In this document: one piece after another, positions 43,722 through 52,944 of the stretch
Layout: every line of letters starts with the position of its first letter
Position numbering within the stretch: the stretch's first letter is position 1
Source: Atopobium sp. ICM42b
Lineage (GTDB): Bacteria > Actinomycetota > Coriobacteriia > Coriobacteriales > Atopobiaceae
Assembly: GCA_000564995.1 (NCBI GenBank)
Contig: JDFH01000012.1
Coordinates: 59,881 to 123,880, forward strand
DNA: 64,000 nt
Direction of reading: 5' to 3'
The notes under the pieces: generated by a model
What the model saw: only the letters and a program-made list of their open reading frames with translations
Databases searched by the model: none
Told to the model about the DNA's origin: nothing
Program-made: the position numbers and the translations under genes

Positions 43722-46181
43722 TTATCCGCGAATTTCTCCGCCGGTAGAACGAAGAACCTTCTCCACAAGCTTTGTGTGGGTCTTCTCGACCTCTTCTGAA
43801 GTAAGCGTTCTGTCGTCTGCGCGATACGTAAGCGAGAAGGCCATGGACTTCTTGCCCTCACCAACACGCAGCGAATCGCGGTACACGTCAAAGAGTCTGA
43901 TGTCGCATAGGAGCTTGCCACCAGCAGACTTCAAACGCTGAACTAGCTGCTCTGCAGTGACGCTCTCGTCAACAACAATTGCCAGGTCAATGGAGATACC
44001 TGGGTAGGTTGGAGGCTCCACAATAGGAAGGTCTTTCTGAGAAAGACGCAAAAGCGACGCAACAGAAATCTCAAAGGCGATGACGGGAACCTCAATGTCA
44101 AAGTTCTGGAGCGACAAAGGATGAATGTTTCCAACCCAACCGATTGTCTCGCTACCTGCAAGAATCTCAGCAGCGCGACCAGGCTGCAGCCAACCGTATT
44201 GCTCTGGCTCAGCTACACGGAAACGAACCTTAGGGATGCGAAGTGCCTCAAGCAGGCCCTCAACAATACCCTTGGCGTCAAAGAAATCGTAGGCTGGATA
44301 CTTAGCATTCCAAGCGTCATCTGCTGGACGACCAACCAATACGCCACAGACATAGCTTGGCTCATCTGGCTGGCTCTTATCCTTATGTCCAAAGAGCACA
44401 CGACCCAGCTCATACATGGCAATATTAGAGACACCATGAGCAAGGTTGTATGCAATAGAGCGCAGAAGACCTGGAACAATGGAGCGACGCATCTCAGACT
44501 GGTCAGCAACAAGTGGGCTCATAACCTTTACAGGGACGCCTCTTCCCTCTTCGCTCATACCAAGCTTAGAGAGGTCATCTGGACTTGCAAACAAATATGA
44601 CTTTGTCTCGTTGAGGCCAAGGGAGCGCAGCGTACGGCCAATCTTTCTAATCTGACGCTGATCTGAAGTCAAACCGCCTGCATGGTTTCGAGCAGCAGGA
44701 AGCGTAGCCTCAATATCACCTTCACCCCACAGGCGAACAATCTCCTCAATAAGGTCAACCTCGCGCGTAAGATCTGGGCGGTTTGTAGGAGCAATAACGC
44801 TCAGCTCTCCGTTGTCTGCTGGAGCAACCTTGCAGCCAAGGCGCGTAAGGCGAGAAACCATAAACTCTTCTGGAATTTGAGCACCTGCAAGAGAGCAAAC
44901 GCGCTCTGGGCGAAGCGTAATAGTTACTGCCTCTTTTACCTTTGGATATACATCAACAATACCAGGGCAAACCTCAGCACCACAGCACTCCTCAAAGAGT
45001 GCTGCTGCAATATCTGCAACAGATGCGCAACCGTTTGGATCCACAAGACGCTCGTAGCGAATAGAAGCCTCGCTCATCAGATCAAGGTTTCTGCTGGTAC
45101 GGCTAATGTGGCCGTTATCAAAGACAGCGGATTCCAAAAGGACATCAACGGTATTCTCGGTAATTTCAGAATCCAGGCCACCCATAACACCTGCAAGTGC
45201 AATAGGAGTTTTACCGTTATCTGTGATGACCGTCATATCGGACGTGAGCTCGCGGTCTTCTCCGTCAAGCGTCACAATGTGCTCACCGTCTTCTGCAGCA
45301 CGAACCACAATGTGGTACTTGCCATCTTCCTTGGTAAGTTTTCCGAGGTCAAAAGCATGCAGAGGCTGGCCGGTCAGGTACATCACGTAGTTAGTAACAT
45401 CAACAACGTTGTTGATTGAGCGGCCACCACAAGCCGTAACGCGACGAGCAAGCCACTCAGGGCTTGGGCCAATCTTGACGTTTCGAACCACGCGAGCAGT
45501 GTACCTTGAGCAGAGCTCAGGATCAGCAATGGTAACATCAACCTGCTCAGATGCATCTGCGCCAGACTCAGACGTAACACGTGGAAGCTCAATATGGGCG
45601 TCAGTGTCATACATTGCAGAAACCTCAACAGCCATACCAGTCATAGAAAGGCAGTCGGGGCGGTTAGGGGTAATCTCGCAATCAAGAACTACATCAGACA
45701 TGCCCAGGTAATCCGTAAGAGGTACACCAATTGGAGCATCCTCGGGAAGAATCATAATGCCGCTCTGGTCATCGCCAAGACCAAGCTCGCGAGAAGAGCA
45801 GTTCATGCCGCAAGACTCAACACCACGCAGCTTGGACTTTTTAATCTTAAAGTCTCCAGGAAGTACCGCACCGATCATTGCGGTAACAATGTGGTCTCCC
45901 TGATTAAAGTTCTGAGCACCGCAAACAATCTGTAGAGGAACAGGATTTCCGTCCTTATCTACATTGTTATTGCCCACGTCAACCAGGGTAACGTACATGT
46001 GATCAGAATCAGGATGAGGCTCTTTGCTTACAACCTGAGCAGTAACAACATGGTCAAGATTTGCGCCAACACGCTCTGCCGCTTCAACCTCAGTACCGGT
46101 GCGCACAAACTCACGCTCAAGGTCTTTTGGGTCCTGAGGAAGATCAACGAGCGTCTTCAGCCATTCATAAGATACACGCAT
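43722..46181 (-). CDS. pheT: Phenylalanine-tRNA ligase beta subunit
   Basis: 819 residues with the expected order: EMAP/tRNA-binding domain (about 40-150), B3/B4 editing domain, B5 domain, catalytic-like core and a C-terminal FDX-ACB domain (about 725-819). With PheS it forms the alpha2-beta2 enzyme that charges tRNA-Phe. GAAAGG precedes ATG 46181. It follows pheS by 30 bp under one T-box. Confidence 0.96.
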   Translation of the reverse strand: MRVSYEWLKTLVDLPQDPKDLEREFVRTGTEVEAAERVGANLDHVVTAQVVSKEPHPDSDHMYVTLVDVGNNNVDKDGNPVPLQIVCGAQNFNQGDHIVTAMIGAVLPGDFKIKKSKLRGVESCGMNCSSRELGLGDDQSGIMILPEDAPIGVPLTDYLGMSDVVLDCEITPNRPDCLSMTGMAVEVSAMYDTDAHIELPRVTSESGADASEQVDVTIADPELCSRYTARVVRNVKIGPSPEWLARRVTACGGRSINNVVDVTNYVMYLTGQPLHAFDLGKLTKEDGKYHIVVRAAEDGEHIVTLDGEDRELTSDMTVITDNGKTPIALAGVMGGLDSEITENTVDVLLESAVFDNGHISRTSRNLDLMSEASIRYERLVDPNGCASVADIAAALFEECCGAEVCPGIVDVYPKVKEAVTITLRPERVCSLAGAQIPEEFMVSRLTRLGCKVAPADNGELSVIAPTNRPDLTREVDLIEEIVRLWGEGDIEATLPAARNHAGGLTSDQRQIRKIGRTLRSLGLNETKSYLFASPDDLSKLGMSEEGRGVPVKVMSPLVADQSEMRRSIVPGLLRSIAYNLAHGVSNIAMYELGRVLFGHKDKSQPDEPSYVCGVLVGRPADDAWNAKYPAYDFFDAKGIVEGLLEALRIPKVRFRVAEPEQYGWLQPGRAAEILAGSETIGWVGNIHPLSLQNFDIEVPVIAFEISVASLLRLSQKDLPIVEPPTYPGISIDLAIVVDESVTAEQLVQRLKSAGGKLLCDIRLFDVYRDSLRVGEGKKSMAFSLTYRADDRTLTSEEVEKTHTKLVEKVLRSTGGEIRG

Positions 46182-46211
46182 GTGATTGCCTTTCTAATAA
46201 GACGCCGATGA

Positions 46212-47279
46212 TTAGAACTGACGCAGGACTCTCTGGTCACCAGAGATGAGCATGCGCAGGTCAGGAAGGTCATAACGGAGCGCTGCAACACGCTCAACAC
46301 CAATGCCAAAGGCAAAGCCTGTGTACTTCTCGGAATCAATACCGCAGTACTTGAAGACATTAGGATCAACCATGCCGCAACCAAGAATCTCAAGCCAGCC
46401 CGTGTTCTTGCAGAAACGGCAGCCCTCACCGTGGCAAACACCACAAGAAACGTCTACCTCGCAGCTTGGCTCGGTGAATGGGAAGAAGTGAGGACGATAG
46501 CGGGTAGCGCGGTCCTTACCAAAAATCTCACGAGTAAAGTGATCAAGGGTACCTTTGAGATCACCAAAGGTAATTCCCTCATCAACAACAAGGCCTTCCA
46601 TCTGCGTAAATTGAGGCAGGTGGTTGGCATCTGCGGTGTCAGGACGGAATACCGTGCCAGGACAAATCATGTAAATAGGAGGCTCTTTTGTCTCCATGGT
46701 GTGTACCTGAACGCCAGAAGTCTGTGTACGAAGAAGCACGTCAGACTCGCCCAGTACGTGCGACTCTTTTCCTTCTGGTGCATTATCCACCACGTAGAAC
46801 GTATCCTTACCAGAACGGCTTGGATGGTCCTCTGGAGCATTCAGAGCTGTGAAGTTGTAGTAGGTAGTCTCAACATAAGGGCCTGTCTCAATGGTGTAGC
46901 CCATGCTGACAAAGATGTCTTCCATCTCCTCACGTACCTGCTCAATGAGGTGCTGAGTACCAGGACTCAGACGACGACCTGGAAGGGTAATATCAGTTGC
47001 CTCAGCATTAAGCTGGGCTTCAAGGGCTTCTCGCTTTAAGGCAAGCTGACGCTCGCGAATAGCGGTCTCAACGTTAGCACGAACGGTATTTGCAAGCTGA
47101 CCCATTTGAGGGCGCTGATCTGCGGGAACCTGACCCATCATACGCATAATTGCCGTAAGAGAGCCCTTCTTTCCCATTGATGCAACGCGCACCTTCTCAA
47201 GTGCTTCAAGGTTTGTTGCCTTAGCAATTCCTTGAAGTACTTGCTCGCGAATTGCCGAGAGTTCCTCAGACATTCCCAT
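46212..47279 (-). CDS. pheS: Phenylalanine-tRNA ligase alpha subunit
   Basis: 355 residues: an N-terminal coiled-coil (about 1-90) that contacts tRNA, then the class II catalytic domain with FRPDTADANHLPQFTQMEGLVVDEG, the RYRPHFFPFTEPSCEVDV motif 2 region and GFAFGIGVERVAALRY as motif 3. AAAGGG lies seven bases ahead of ATG 47279. A T-box leader precedes it. Confidence 0.96.
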   Translation of the reverse strand: MGMSEELSAIREQVLQGIAKATNLEALEKVRVASMGKKGSLTAIMRMMGQVPADQRPQMGQLANTVRANVETAIRERQLALKREALEAQLNAEATDITLPGRRLSPGTQHLIEQVREEMEDIFVSMGYTIETGPYVETTYYNFTALNAPEDHPSRSGKDTFYVVDNAPEGKESHVLGESDVLLRTQTSGVQVHTMETKEPPIYMICPGTVFRPDTADANHLPQFTQMEGLVVDEGITFGDLKGTLDHFTREIFGKDRATRYRPHFFPFTEPSCEVDVSCGVCHGEGCRFCKNTGWLEILGCGMVDPNVFKYCGIDSEKYTGFAFGIGVERVAALRYDLPDLRMLISGDQRVLRQF

Positions 47280-47287
47280 GTAATTAC

Positions 47288-47556
47288 CCTTTCAATAGAA
47301 AACCGTCCCTGAGCATATGCCCAAGGACGGAAAATTTCCGCGGTACCACCTCGGTTGATTGCGCAGTTTTCTCTCTGTGCAATCCACTTGAAAGCCTAGT
47401 CTCGTTAGGCGGACGACTTCCCTACTAAGCAATGACGCCGTTCAAGTTGTAGCTCGGGAGTGAACTCTACCAGCGCTGTGCAGGTGTTTCTCAACCACGA
47501 ACACCCTCTCTGTTCACAACGTGCTCCGGCAGACCTCTCCGTCAACGCACTTTGTT
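47288..47556 (-). promoter_or_regulatory. T-box riboswitch of pheST (Phe)
   Basis: On the minus strand the leader holds the conserved AGGTGGTACCGCGGAA T-box (about 47336-47351) and an AGAGAGGG element further upstream. The probable specifier UUC lies at 47462-47464 and is followed by A. A stem III is formed by GATTGC...GCAATC. The terminator is CCGTCC...GGACGG (47303-47330) followed by TTTT. Uncharged tRNA-Phe would pair with the specifier and T-box and prevent termination. It begins right after znuB, so reading from znuB cannot be excluded. Confidence 0.93.
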
Positions 47557-47563
47557 CAGAGTA

Positions 47564-48376
47564 TCACACTGTGCGAGTTTTGAGCAGCAGCACAACCCTT
47601 TTTACCAGAAAGATAAACAAAAGCGTAACAACCGCGAGAAGAACGATGGTTCCTCCAGGTTTAAGGCCAAGCTCATAGGAGACAACAAGTCCACCAAGTG
47701 AGGTCAGCATACCCACCGTGCTTGCATACAGACAACATTGCTTCCAACTGCGGGAAATCTGCAGAGCGCAGGCAACAGGAACTACCATCATAGATGAAAC
47801 AATAAGTGAGCCAACCGTTCTTGCTGCTACGGCAACCACCAAAGCTACTGCAATAACAAAACCAAAGTTAATAAGACTTACGGGTACACCAACACAACGG
47901 GCATGACGCTCATCAAAAGACATCAAGAAAAGTTCTTTTCTAAGGAAGAAGCAGAATGCGACTGCAAGTACGCTAATGACCACAATCATCTGAACTTCTT
48001 GCTCGCTTACCGTCAGGATAGAGCCAAACATAAAGCTGTTGAAGCTTGATGAGTTAGGAACAAAACCTGACAAAACACCTGCTAGACCAATACCAGCTGC
48101 CATCACAATGGCAACGGCAAGCTCTGACTGGTCTTTGAAGTGACGACGTACTCCCTCAACACAAAGAGCACCACCCAAACAAGCGGCAATTGCTCCGGCA
48201 ACAGGATTAATGCCCGCAATCATGCCTCCTGCAACACCTGCAAGAGAGGTATGTGAGAGAGCGTCGCCAATCATAGAAAGGCGCTTCAATACAACCGTAA
48301 CGCCTACCAGCGGAATAATTGCTCCCAGAAGAATTCCCACAAGAATTCCTCGCTGCATAAATACGTATTCAAACAT
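47564..48376 (-). CDS. znuB: Zinc/manganese ABC transporter permease
   Basis: 270 residues, nearly all hydrophobic, with eight or nine membrane helices and the ABC-3 family block GDALSHTSLAGVAGGM near the N terminus. It is the membrane channel of a ZnuABC-type importer. The ATG immediately follows the TAA of the ATPase gene with GGAGGG ahead, so translation is coupled. Confidence 0.92.
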   Translation of the reverse strand: MFEYVFMQRGILVGILLGAIIPLVGVTVVLKRLSMIGDALSHTSLAGVAGGMIAGINPVAGAIAACLGGALCVEGVRRHFKDQSELAVAIVMAAGIGLAGVLSGFVPNSSSFNSFMFGSILTVSEQEVQMIVVISVLAVAFCFFLRKELFLMSFDERHARCVGVPVSLINFGFVIAVALVVAVAARTVGSLIVSSMMVVPVACALQISRSWKQCCLYASTVGMLTSLGGLVVSYELGLKPGGTIVLLAVVTLLFIFLVKRVVLLLKTRTV

Positions 48377-49231
48377 TTATGCCCTCCTCTCGTACGAGTC
48401 TTGGGCATCTTGAACAACGTCGGACGCAGGACCAAGGGACTCCGTTAAAGCAAAATCATCTAATTTTCCGCGATTGTGGTCGTGGACATGATGAGAGTCA
48501 AGGTCACAGTGAGCTCCATGAACTGCACAGTGATCATGACCGTGACCCCTACCTGCAATTTCTGTAGCTTTGTGGTCAGCAACTTCAACAACTCGACAAG
48601 CCAGCGCATCAAGAGCTGCAAGATCATGCGTAACAATAAGTACCGCAAGATCTCTAGCTGCATGGGCTTCTCGCACTAGGCTATAGAAATGATTGCGACT
48701 CTCTTTATCAAGACCAGTTGTAGGCTCGTCCAGGATAAGTAGTGATGGGTTTCCTACCAGCGCGCAGGCAAGGCGAACTCTCTGGAGCTGTCCTCCAGAG
48801 AGTTCCCTAATAATACGCGTGGAAAAGTCAGTCATACCTACAAGGTCAAGTGCCTCAAGCGTGCGCTCGCGACGCTCTTTTGCGCTCATCTTTACCTTTT
48901 TGGCACGAGCATACTGACTTGCATCTACTAGCTCGACGACGCTTGCAGGAAAGCGATTAACCGATTCTGAAGGCAGCTGTGGGACATAGCCTACACGCTC
49001 CCAGTCTTTAAACCGAGTCGAGGACGTTCCAAAAAGAAGTGACTTACCGCTAGTTGGCTCAAGCTCACCCACCACAATACGAGAGAGCGTAGATTTACCA
49101 GCTCCGTTATCACCAATAAGCGCACAAATCTCACCTTGATGAACGTCTAAATTTACATCGCTTAAGACACGCGTCTTCTTGTAAGAAAAACTCACGTCTT
49201 GAAGCGAAACGGCTATCTGACTTTCCTGCAA
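48377..49231 (-). CDS. znuC: Zinc ABC transporter ATPase with His-rich tail
   Basis: About 284 residues. ATPase core with Walker A GDNGAGKSTLSR, signature LSGGQLQRVRLA and Walker B LLILDEPTTGLD. After about residue 220 comes a tail rich in His, Cys and Asp (GHGHDHCAVHGAHC...HHVHDH) that may bind zinc. It drives zinc uptake. Start choice: TTG 49231 has GGAGG five bases ahead; TTG 49243 and GTG 49234 lie in the same frame but fit the ribosome site less well. Confidence 0.88.
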   Translation of the reverse strand: MQESQIAVSLQDVSFSYKKTRVLSDVNLDVHQGEICALIGDNGAGKSTLSRIVVGELEPTSGKSLLFGTSSTRFKDWERVGYVPQLPSESVNRFPASVVELVDASQYARAKKVKMSAKERRERTLEALDLVGMTDFSTRIIRELSGGQLQRVRLACALVGNPSLLILDEPTTGLDKESRNHFYSLVREAHAARDLAVLIVTHDLAALDALACRVVEVADHKATEIAGRGHGHDHCAVHGAHCDLDSHHVHDHNRGKLDDFALTESLGPASDVVQDAQDSYERRA

Positions 49232-49268
49232 CACGTCCTCCAAACATCCAGCCTAAGCTGGCAACACA

Positions 49269-50264
49269 CTATGCGAGAGCGCCCTCAAGAGCCTTGAGGT
49301 TCTCGCGCATAACAGAGAGGTAATCCTCGCCCGCCTTGAGCTCGTCATCAGTAAGTCCCTCAAGTGGGTTAAGCTCTTCAACACGAGCGCCTGTTGCCTC
49401 AGCAATTGCTTGAGCAACCTTAGGACTTACCAGTTCCTCCGTAAAAATAACCTTTACATTATGCTCTTTTACGAACTCAGTAATCTCTTTCATTTCTTGA
49501 GCATTTGGCTCTGCATCTGCCTCAACACCCTCGATTGGCATCTGTGTAAGACCATATGCCTCACATAGATAACCAAATGCCTGGTGAGAAACAACAATGG
49601 TCTTGTTAGGTAGTGAATCCAGACCCTTGTGGAACTCACTATCAAGCGTATCAAAGTCTGCATTTGCTTTATCAAGATTGGCAGCATACTCTGACTTGTG
49701 CTCAGAGTCCTTCTCGGAAAGCGCATCACAAATATTCTTCATCTGAATCTTTGCATTCAGAGGGCTCAGCCAAACGTGAGGGTCAGTTCCGCCATGATCG
49801 TGATCGTGATCATGGTCGTCTTTCTTCTCCTCATGATCGTGATCATCGTCCTCTTCAAGCTCAAGAAGTTTAACGTCTTTGCTGGTCTCAACTGCTGTAA
49901 GTTTTGTGCCAGAACCAAGTCCATCAAGTACGTCCTTGACCCAGTGCTCCATACCAGCACCGTTGTAAATCAAGAAGTCTGCTTCCTGGATAGTCTTCAT
50001 ATCCTTGCTGGATGGCTCCCAATCATGTGGCTCAGTACCTGCTGGAACGAGGCATGTTACCTCAGCATGATCGCCAGCAATGCGCTTTGCAAAATCATAC
50101 ATAGGATAAAAACTTGCAACAATGCTGAGCTTCTTCTGGTCTTTGTTATCAGAAGCTCCTTCTTGCTTTTGAGCCTCAGGCTTGCAGCCAGCAAGAATAG
50201 CACTCACGCCAAAAGCGGAAGCTACAAGTGCGCTACGACGAGAAACGGTTGGATTCAAATTCAT
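49269..50264 (-). CDS. znuA: Zinc-binding lipoprotein of the ZnuABC importer
   Basis: 331 residues. Signal peptide with lipobox LAGC near residue 26, then the cluster A-I solute-binding fold: FYPMYDFAKRIAGDHAEV, AGTEPHDWEPS, a His/Asp/Glu-rich loop (DDHDHEEKKDDHDHDHDHGG) before DPHVWLSP, and VVSHQAFGYLCEAYG. The His loop and ligand histidines favour zinc over manganese. ATG 50264 has GGGAG ahead. First gene of znuABC. Confidence 0.93.
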   Translation of the reverse strand: MNLNPTVSRRSALVASAFGVSAILAGCKPEAQKQEGASDNKDQKKLSIVASFYPMYDFAKRIAGDHAEVTCLVPAGTEPHDWEPSSKDMKTIQEADFLIYNGAGMEHWVKDVLDGLGSGTKLTAVETSKDVKLLELEEDDDHDHEEKKDDHDHDHDHGGTDPHVWLSPLNAKIQMKNICDALSEKDSEHKSEYAANLDKANADFDTLDSEFHKGLDSLPNKTIVVSHQAFGYLCEAYGLTQMPIEGVEADAEPNAQEMKEITEFVKEHNVKVIFTEELVSPKVAQAIAEATGARVEELNPLEGLTDDELKAGEDYLSVMRENLKALEGALA

Positions 50265-50590
50265 GTTACATCTCCCAAAACTATAAAAACCAATACGGTG
50301 TAGTGCCAAATTCTTCAAACAAAATCGTGCGATTGTCCTCGCTACCAAGCATAAAAACATGGCGAGAAACCCATGTTTCTCCTCACTTCTTTGCCTTTCT
50401 ACTCACTTCTCATCATCTGAACATGCATTCATGCTTCCCCTTTAGCACGAAAGCGGGCTGTCATCCGACAGTCCGCTTTCTAAAAGTTAGCCTTAGTATA
50501 CATATTCCAATTCAAGTCAACGATAAATTTCTTATCTTTTCCGCAAACGGAATTGGAATAAACAGGTTAACTGTTTTATCTCTTGCTAAG
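50265..50590. promoter_or_regulatory. Regulatory gap upstream of znuA with several inverted repeats
   Basis: Three structures lie in these 326 bp. AACATGG-CCATGTT (50357-50377) encloses a GGCGAGAAAC motif. A 14 bp imperfect stem GAAAGCGG...CCGCTTTC (50449-50480) has loop ATCC. TATTCCAATTC (50503-50513) and GAATTGGAATA (50550-50560) are perfect 11 bp inverted repeats. No typical Zur box was recognised. The second hairpin may end the DUF3290-DUF421 transcript, although no T run follows. I see no gene. Confidence 0.45.
50360..50372 (+). repeat. Dispersed motif TGGCGAGAAACCC, intergenic copy
   Basis: Exact 13-mer copy in the non-coding region upstream of znuA, sitting in the loop and 3' arm of a short hairpin. 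Confidence 0.8.
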
Positions 50591-51235
50591 CTACTGATCT
50601 TTCTCCGCATACGGAGTAATAATCAAAGCTCCACTATTATACTCACCCAAATAAACCTCTGAAGCAGACTTATAACCTTGATGCTCAAGTTCTCTTTCAA
50701 GCCAATTCTCTTCCAGGTCCAGCGTCTCAAGAATGTTCGTCTGAACTTGTCCGTCAGTAATAAGCGGGAATCTAACGTTCTCTTCTCCTTTTTTAACAAT
50801 AATCAACTGTCCATTTTGCTCAAGAATGGCACGCTTAACGTCTGAGATATAATTCACTCCTGCCTGGCGAAGCTTCAGCGACACATCGTAGGCAGTGAGA
50901 CCCATAGACCTACAGTTGTCTACAAGCAGCTTGCCCTTATCAATAACAATAACAGGACGTCCATCAATCAACTGCTTGACCAGCATATTGTTTGTTCTCA
51001 ACCATTTGAGAACCATGACAATAATGAGCCAAATAAGCAGGACAAGGGTGAACTGCAAAATGGTAATTGAACTGTTGTAGATCATGCCGCCAACAATGCC
51101 GCCAAGTACAAAGTTTTGAACCTGGTCAATTGCTGCAGTTGGTGCTAGGTTTCCTTTTCCGCTGACGTTAATTGCCAGAACAAGCGAGAAAAGACCGATG
51201 CACAATTTAATGGCAACTTCTAAATAAAAGTTCAT
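50591..51235 (-). CDS. DUF421 (YetF-like) membrane protein
   Basis: 214 residues: three membrane helices (about 8-82) followed by a cytoplasmic beta-rich domain with VIDKGKLLVDNCRSMGLTAYDVSLKLRQAGV, typical of DUF421. The family role is unknown. GAGGAG precedes ATG 51235, four bases after the DUF3290 stop; this gene pair is common in Gram-positive genomes and suggests a joint complex. Confidence 0.85.
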   Translation of the reverse strand: MNFYLEVAIKLCIGLFSLVLAINVSGKGNLAPTAAIDQVQNFVLGGIVGGMIYNSSITILQFTLVLLIWLIIVMVLKWLRTNNMLVKQLIDGRPVIVIDKGKLLVDNCRSMGLTAYDVSLKLRQAGVNYISDVKRAILEQNGQLIIVKKGEENVRFPLITDGQVQTNILETLDLEENWLERELEHQGYKSASEVYLGEYNSGALIITPYAEKDQ

Positions 51236-51239
51236 CGAT

Positions 51240-51683
51240 CTACTCCTCTACATGCTTAATGTCATTACCAATGAGATTGATCTGTTCAATGACATAGTCA
51301 TTCTCGGTATTTTTCAAAACGTGATAATACTTACCGTCAACCTCAAGATACGAGGGATTTCCCTGGCTATCAAAGGCAACGTACACGTGGTCAAAATCAA
51401 CCTCAAGACGTCGAGCGAAGCTTTCTTGTGAGGAAACAATTGACTCATAGTGCTTACTTGTCTGATTGACCTCTAGCACACGATCAAGCTGTAGAAGTCC
51501 AAGAAAGATTAATGAGAACAGCGCAATAAGCGCCAGCTCACGATACTTAGAATTCTTTCTATCACGCATGTAATGCACAAGCGAGAAGATCATTAGAAGT
51601 GCAACAAGGCCAAATAGAACAAGCTGAGTCCAGTCAAATACTGTCGCATGGTGAATTAAATAATTATGGGAATAGAACTCCAT
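51240..51683 (-). CDS. DUF3290 membrane protein
   Basis: 147 residues: a short outer start, two membrane helices (about 20-40 and 52-68), then a soluble domain ending in acidic residues. It matches DUF3290, a partner of DUF421 proteins. AAGGA precedes the ATG. It follows nagA by 37 bp without a terminator, so it may share the amino-sugar transcript. Confidence 0.8.
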   Translation of the reverse strand: MEFYSHNYLIHHATVFDWTQLVLFGLVALLMIFSLVHYMRDRKNSKYRELALIALFSLIFLGLLQLDRVLEVNQTSKHYESIVSSQESFARRLEVDFDHVYVAFDSQGNPSYLEVDGKYYHVLKNTENDYVIEQINLIGNDIKHVEE

Positions 51684-51720
51684 AGGCTTCCTTTAGTTTG
51701 CATTACTCAAGATCTGCTGC

Positions 51721-52887
51721 TTAAGCCTTGTAAACGCTCTTTCCTCCAAGGAACGTCTCTTCAAGCTGAAGATCTTTTGTAACAACAATAAAGTCAGCAT
51801 CATATCCAGGACGAATGAAGCCACAAACATCATCAATACCACAGGAACGAGCTGGGTTTTCTGAAGCCATACGAACTGCTTCTTCAGCAGATACAATACC
51901 CCAGTCAAAGACGTTCTTCACGCCTTCAAACAGACGAAGGATTGAACCTGCAAGGCTGTGAGACTCATCCATCAGACGAGCAGTTCCACCTTCAACAACA
52001 ACAGGGAAATCGCCTAGTTTGTACTGTCCATTAGGCATACCACCTGCACGCATGCAGTCTGTAATAAGAACGGTATGGTCATATCCCTTTGCATTTACCA
52101 GAGCACGGACTGCAATAGGATTAAGGTGATGGCCGTCGCAAATAGCCTCTGCATAAGTACCGTGGGTGGTCATTGCAGCACCAACCATACCTGGCTCACG
52201 GTGGTGAAGACCGCTCATGCCGTTATAGGTGTGAACAAAGATATCTGCGCCAGCGTTTACGCAGGCAAGAGCTTCCTCATACGTTGCATCGGAGTGACCA
52301 AGTGCCACATGAACACCGCGGTCTGCCATCTCTGCACAGAACTCTGGAGCGCCATCGCGCTCTGGAGCAATAGCAATCTTGGCAATCCAGCCGTCAGCGC
52401 GCTCCTGCCACTCATCAAAGACCTCTACATCTGGATCAAGGAAGTACGCAGGATTCTGGGCACCCTTGTGTTTCTCGGTAAAGAAAGGTCCCTCTAGGAA
52501 GATGCCCTGGATGCGAGCAGCGTCAATACCGTTTGCCGCAATTCCCTCTGCTGCATCAGCAACGGACTCACAAGCATCGCCAGTTTGCTCAACACTTGCG
52601 GTTAGTGTTGTTGGAAGCCAAGAAGTTACACCGTTAGAGAGCAAACCCTGGGCAATCTCAATGACGCCATCAGGATCGCAGTCCATAATATCGTGGTCCA
52701 GAAAGCCATGGATATGTGTATCAACAAGGCCAGGTGCCACCCAAGAACCAGTGCGGTCAATAATCTCGCAGTCTGGCTTCTCTTTAGTGAAATGACCAAA
52801 TACACCGTCTTCTACGAGCAAATATCCTGGACCAGAAGTTGCTCCTGGCAAAAAGAACTTATCTGCTTTAACTGCAAATGTACTCAT
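51721..52887 (-). CDS. nagA: N-acetylglucosamine/galactosamine-6-phosphate deacetylase
   Basis: 388 residues of the amidohydrolase family. VDTHIHG is the first metal motif; VALGHSDATYEEA and VHTYNGMSGLHHREPG carry further ligands, and the catalytic Asp lies in VLITDCMRAGG. It removes acetate from GlcNAc-6-P or GalNAc-6-P. The context (AgaS, tagatose-type kinase and aldolase, PTS) favours GalNAc-6-P, so agaA would be the name in that case. ATG 52887 has GAGGT four bases ahead. Confidence 0.88.
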   Translation of the reverse strand: MSTFAVKADKFFLPGATSGPGYLLVEDGVFGHFTKEKPDCEIIDRTGSWVAPGLVDTHIHGFLDHDIMDCDPDGVIEIAQGLLSNGVTSWLPTTLTASVEQTGDACESVADAAEGIAANGIDAARIQGIFLEGPFFTEKHKGAQNPAYFLDPDVEVFDEWQERADGWIAKIAIAPERDGAPEFCAEMADRGVHVALGHSDATYEEALACVNAGADIFVHTYNGMSGLHHREPGMVGAAMTTHGTYAEAICDGHHLNPIAVRALVNAKGYDHTVLITDCMRAGGMPNGQYKLGDFPVVVEGGTARLMDESHSLAGSILRLFEGVKNVFDWGIVSAEEAVRMASENPARSCGIDDVCGFIRPGYDADFIVVTKDLQLEETFLGGKSVYKA

Positions 52888-52906
52888 ACGTACCTCAATC
52901 ATTCTC

Positions 52907-52933
52907 AAAAGGACGCGCCATAGGCACGTCCTT
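52907..52933 (-). terminator. Weak terminator between agaS and nagA
   Basis: AAGGACG (52909-52915) and CGTCCTT (52927-52933) form a stem whose loop can pair further. On the minus strand TTTTGAG follows. It may lower nagA expression relative to agaS. Confidence 0.5.
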
Positions 52934-52944
52934 CTTAGTAATTC

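Noticed and set aside
42962..43921. Long N-terminal extension of the Zn-phospholipase-like protein into pheT
   Set aside because: The extra 70 residues overlap the pheT C terminus, are Arg/Ser-rich and unlike the family. A GTG at 43708 starts exactly at the conserved domain.
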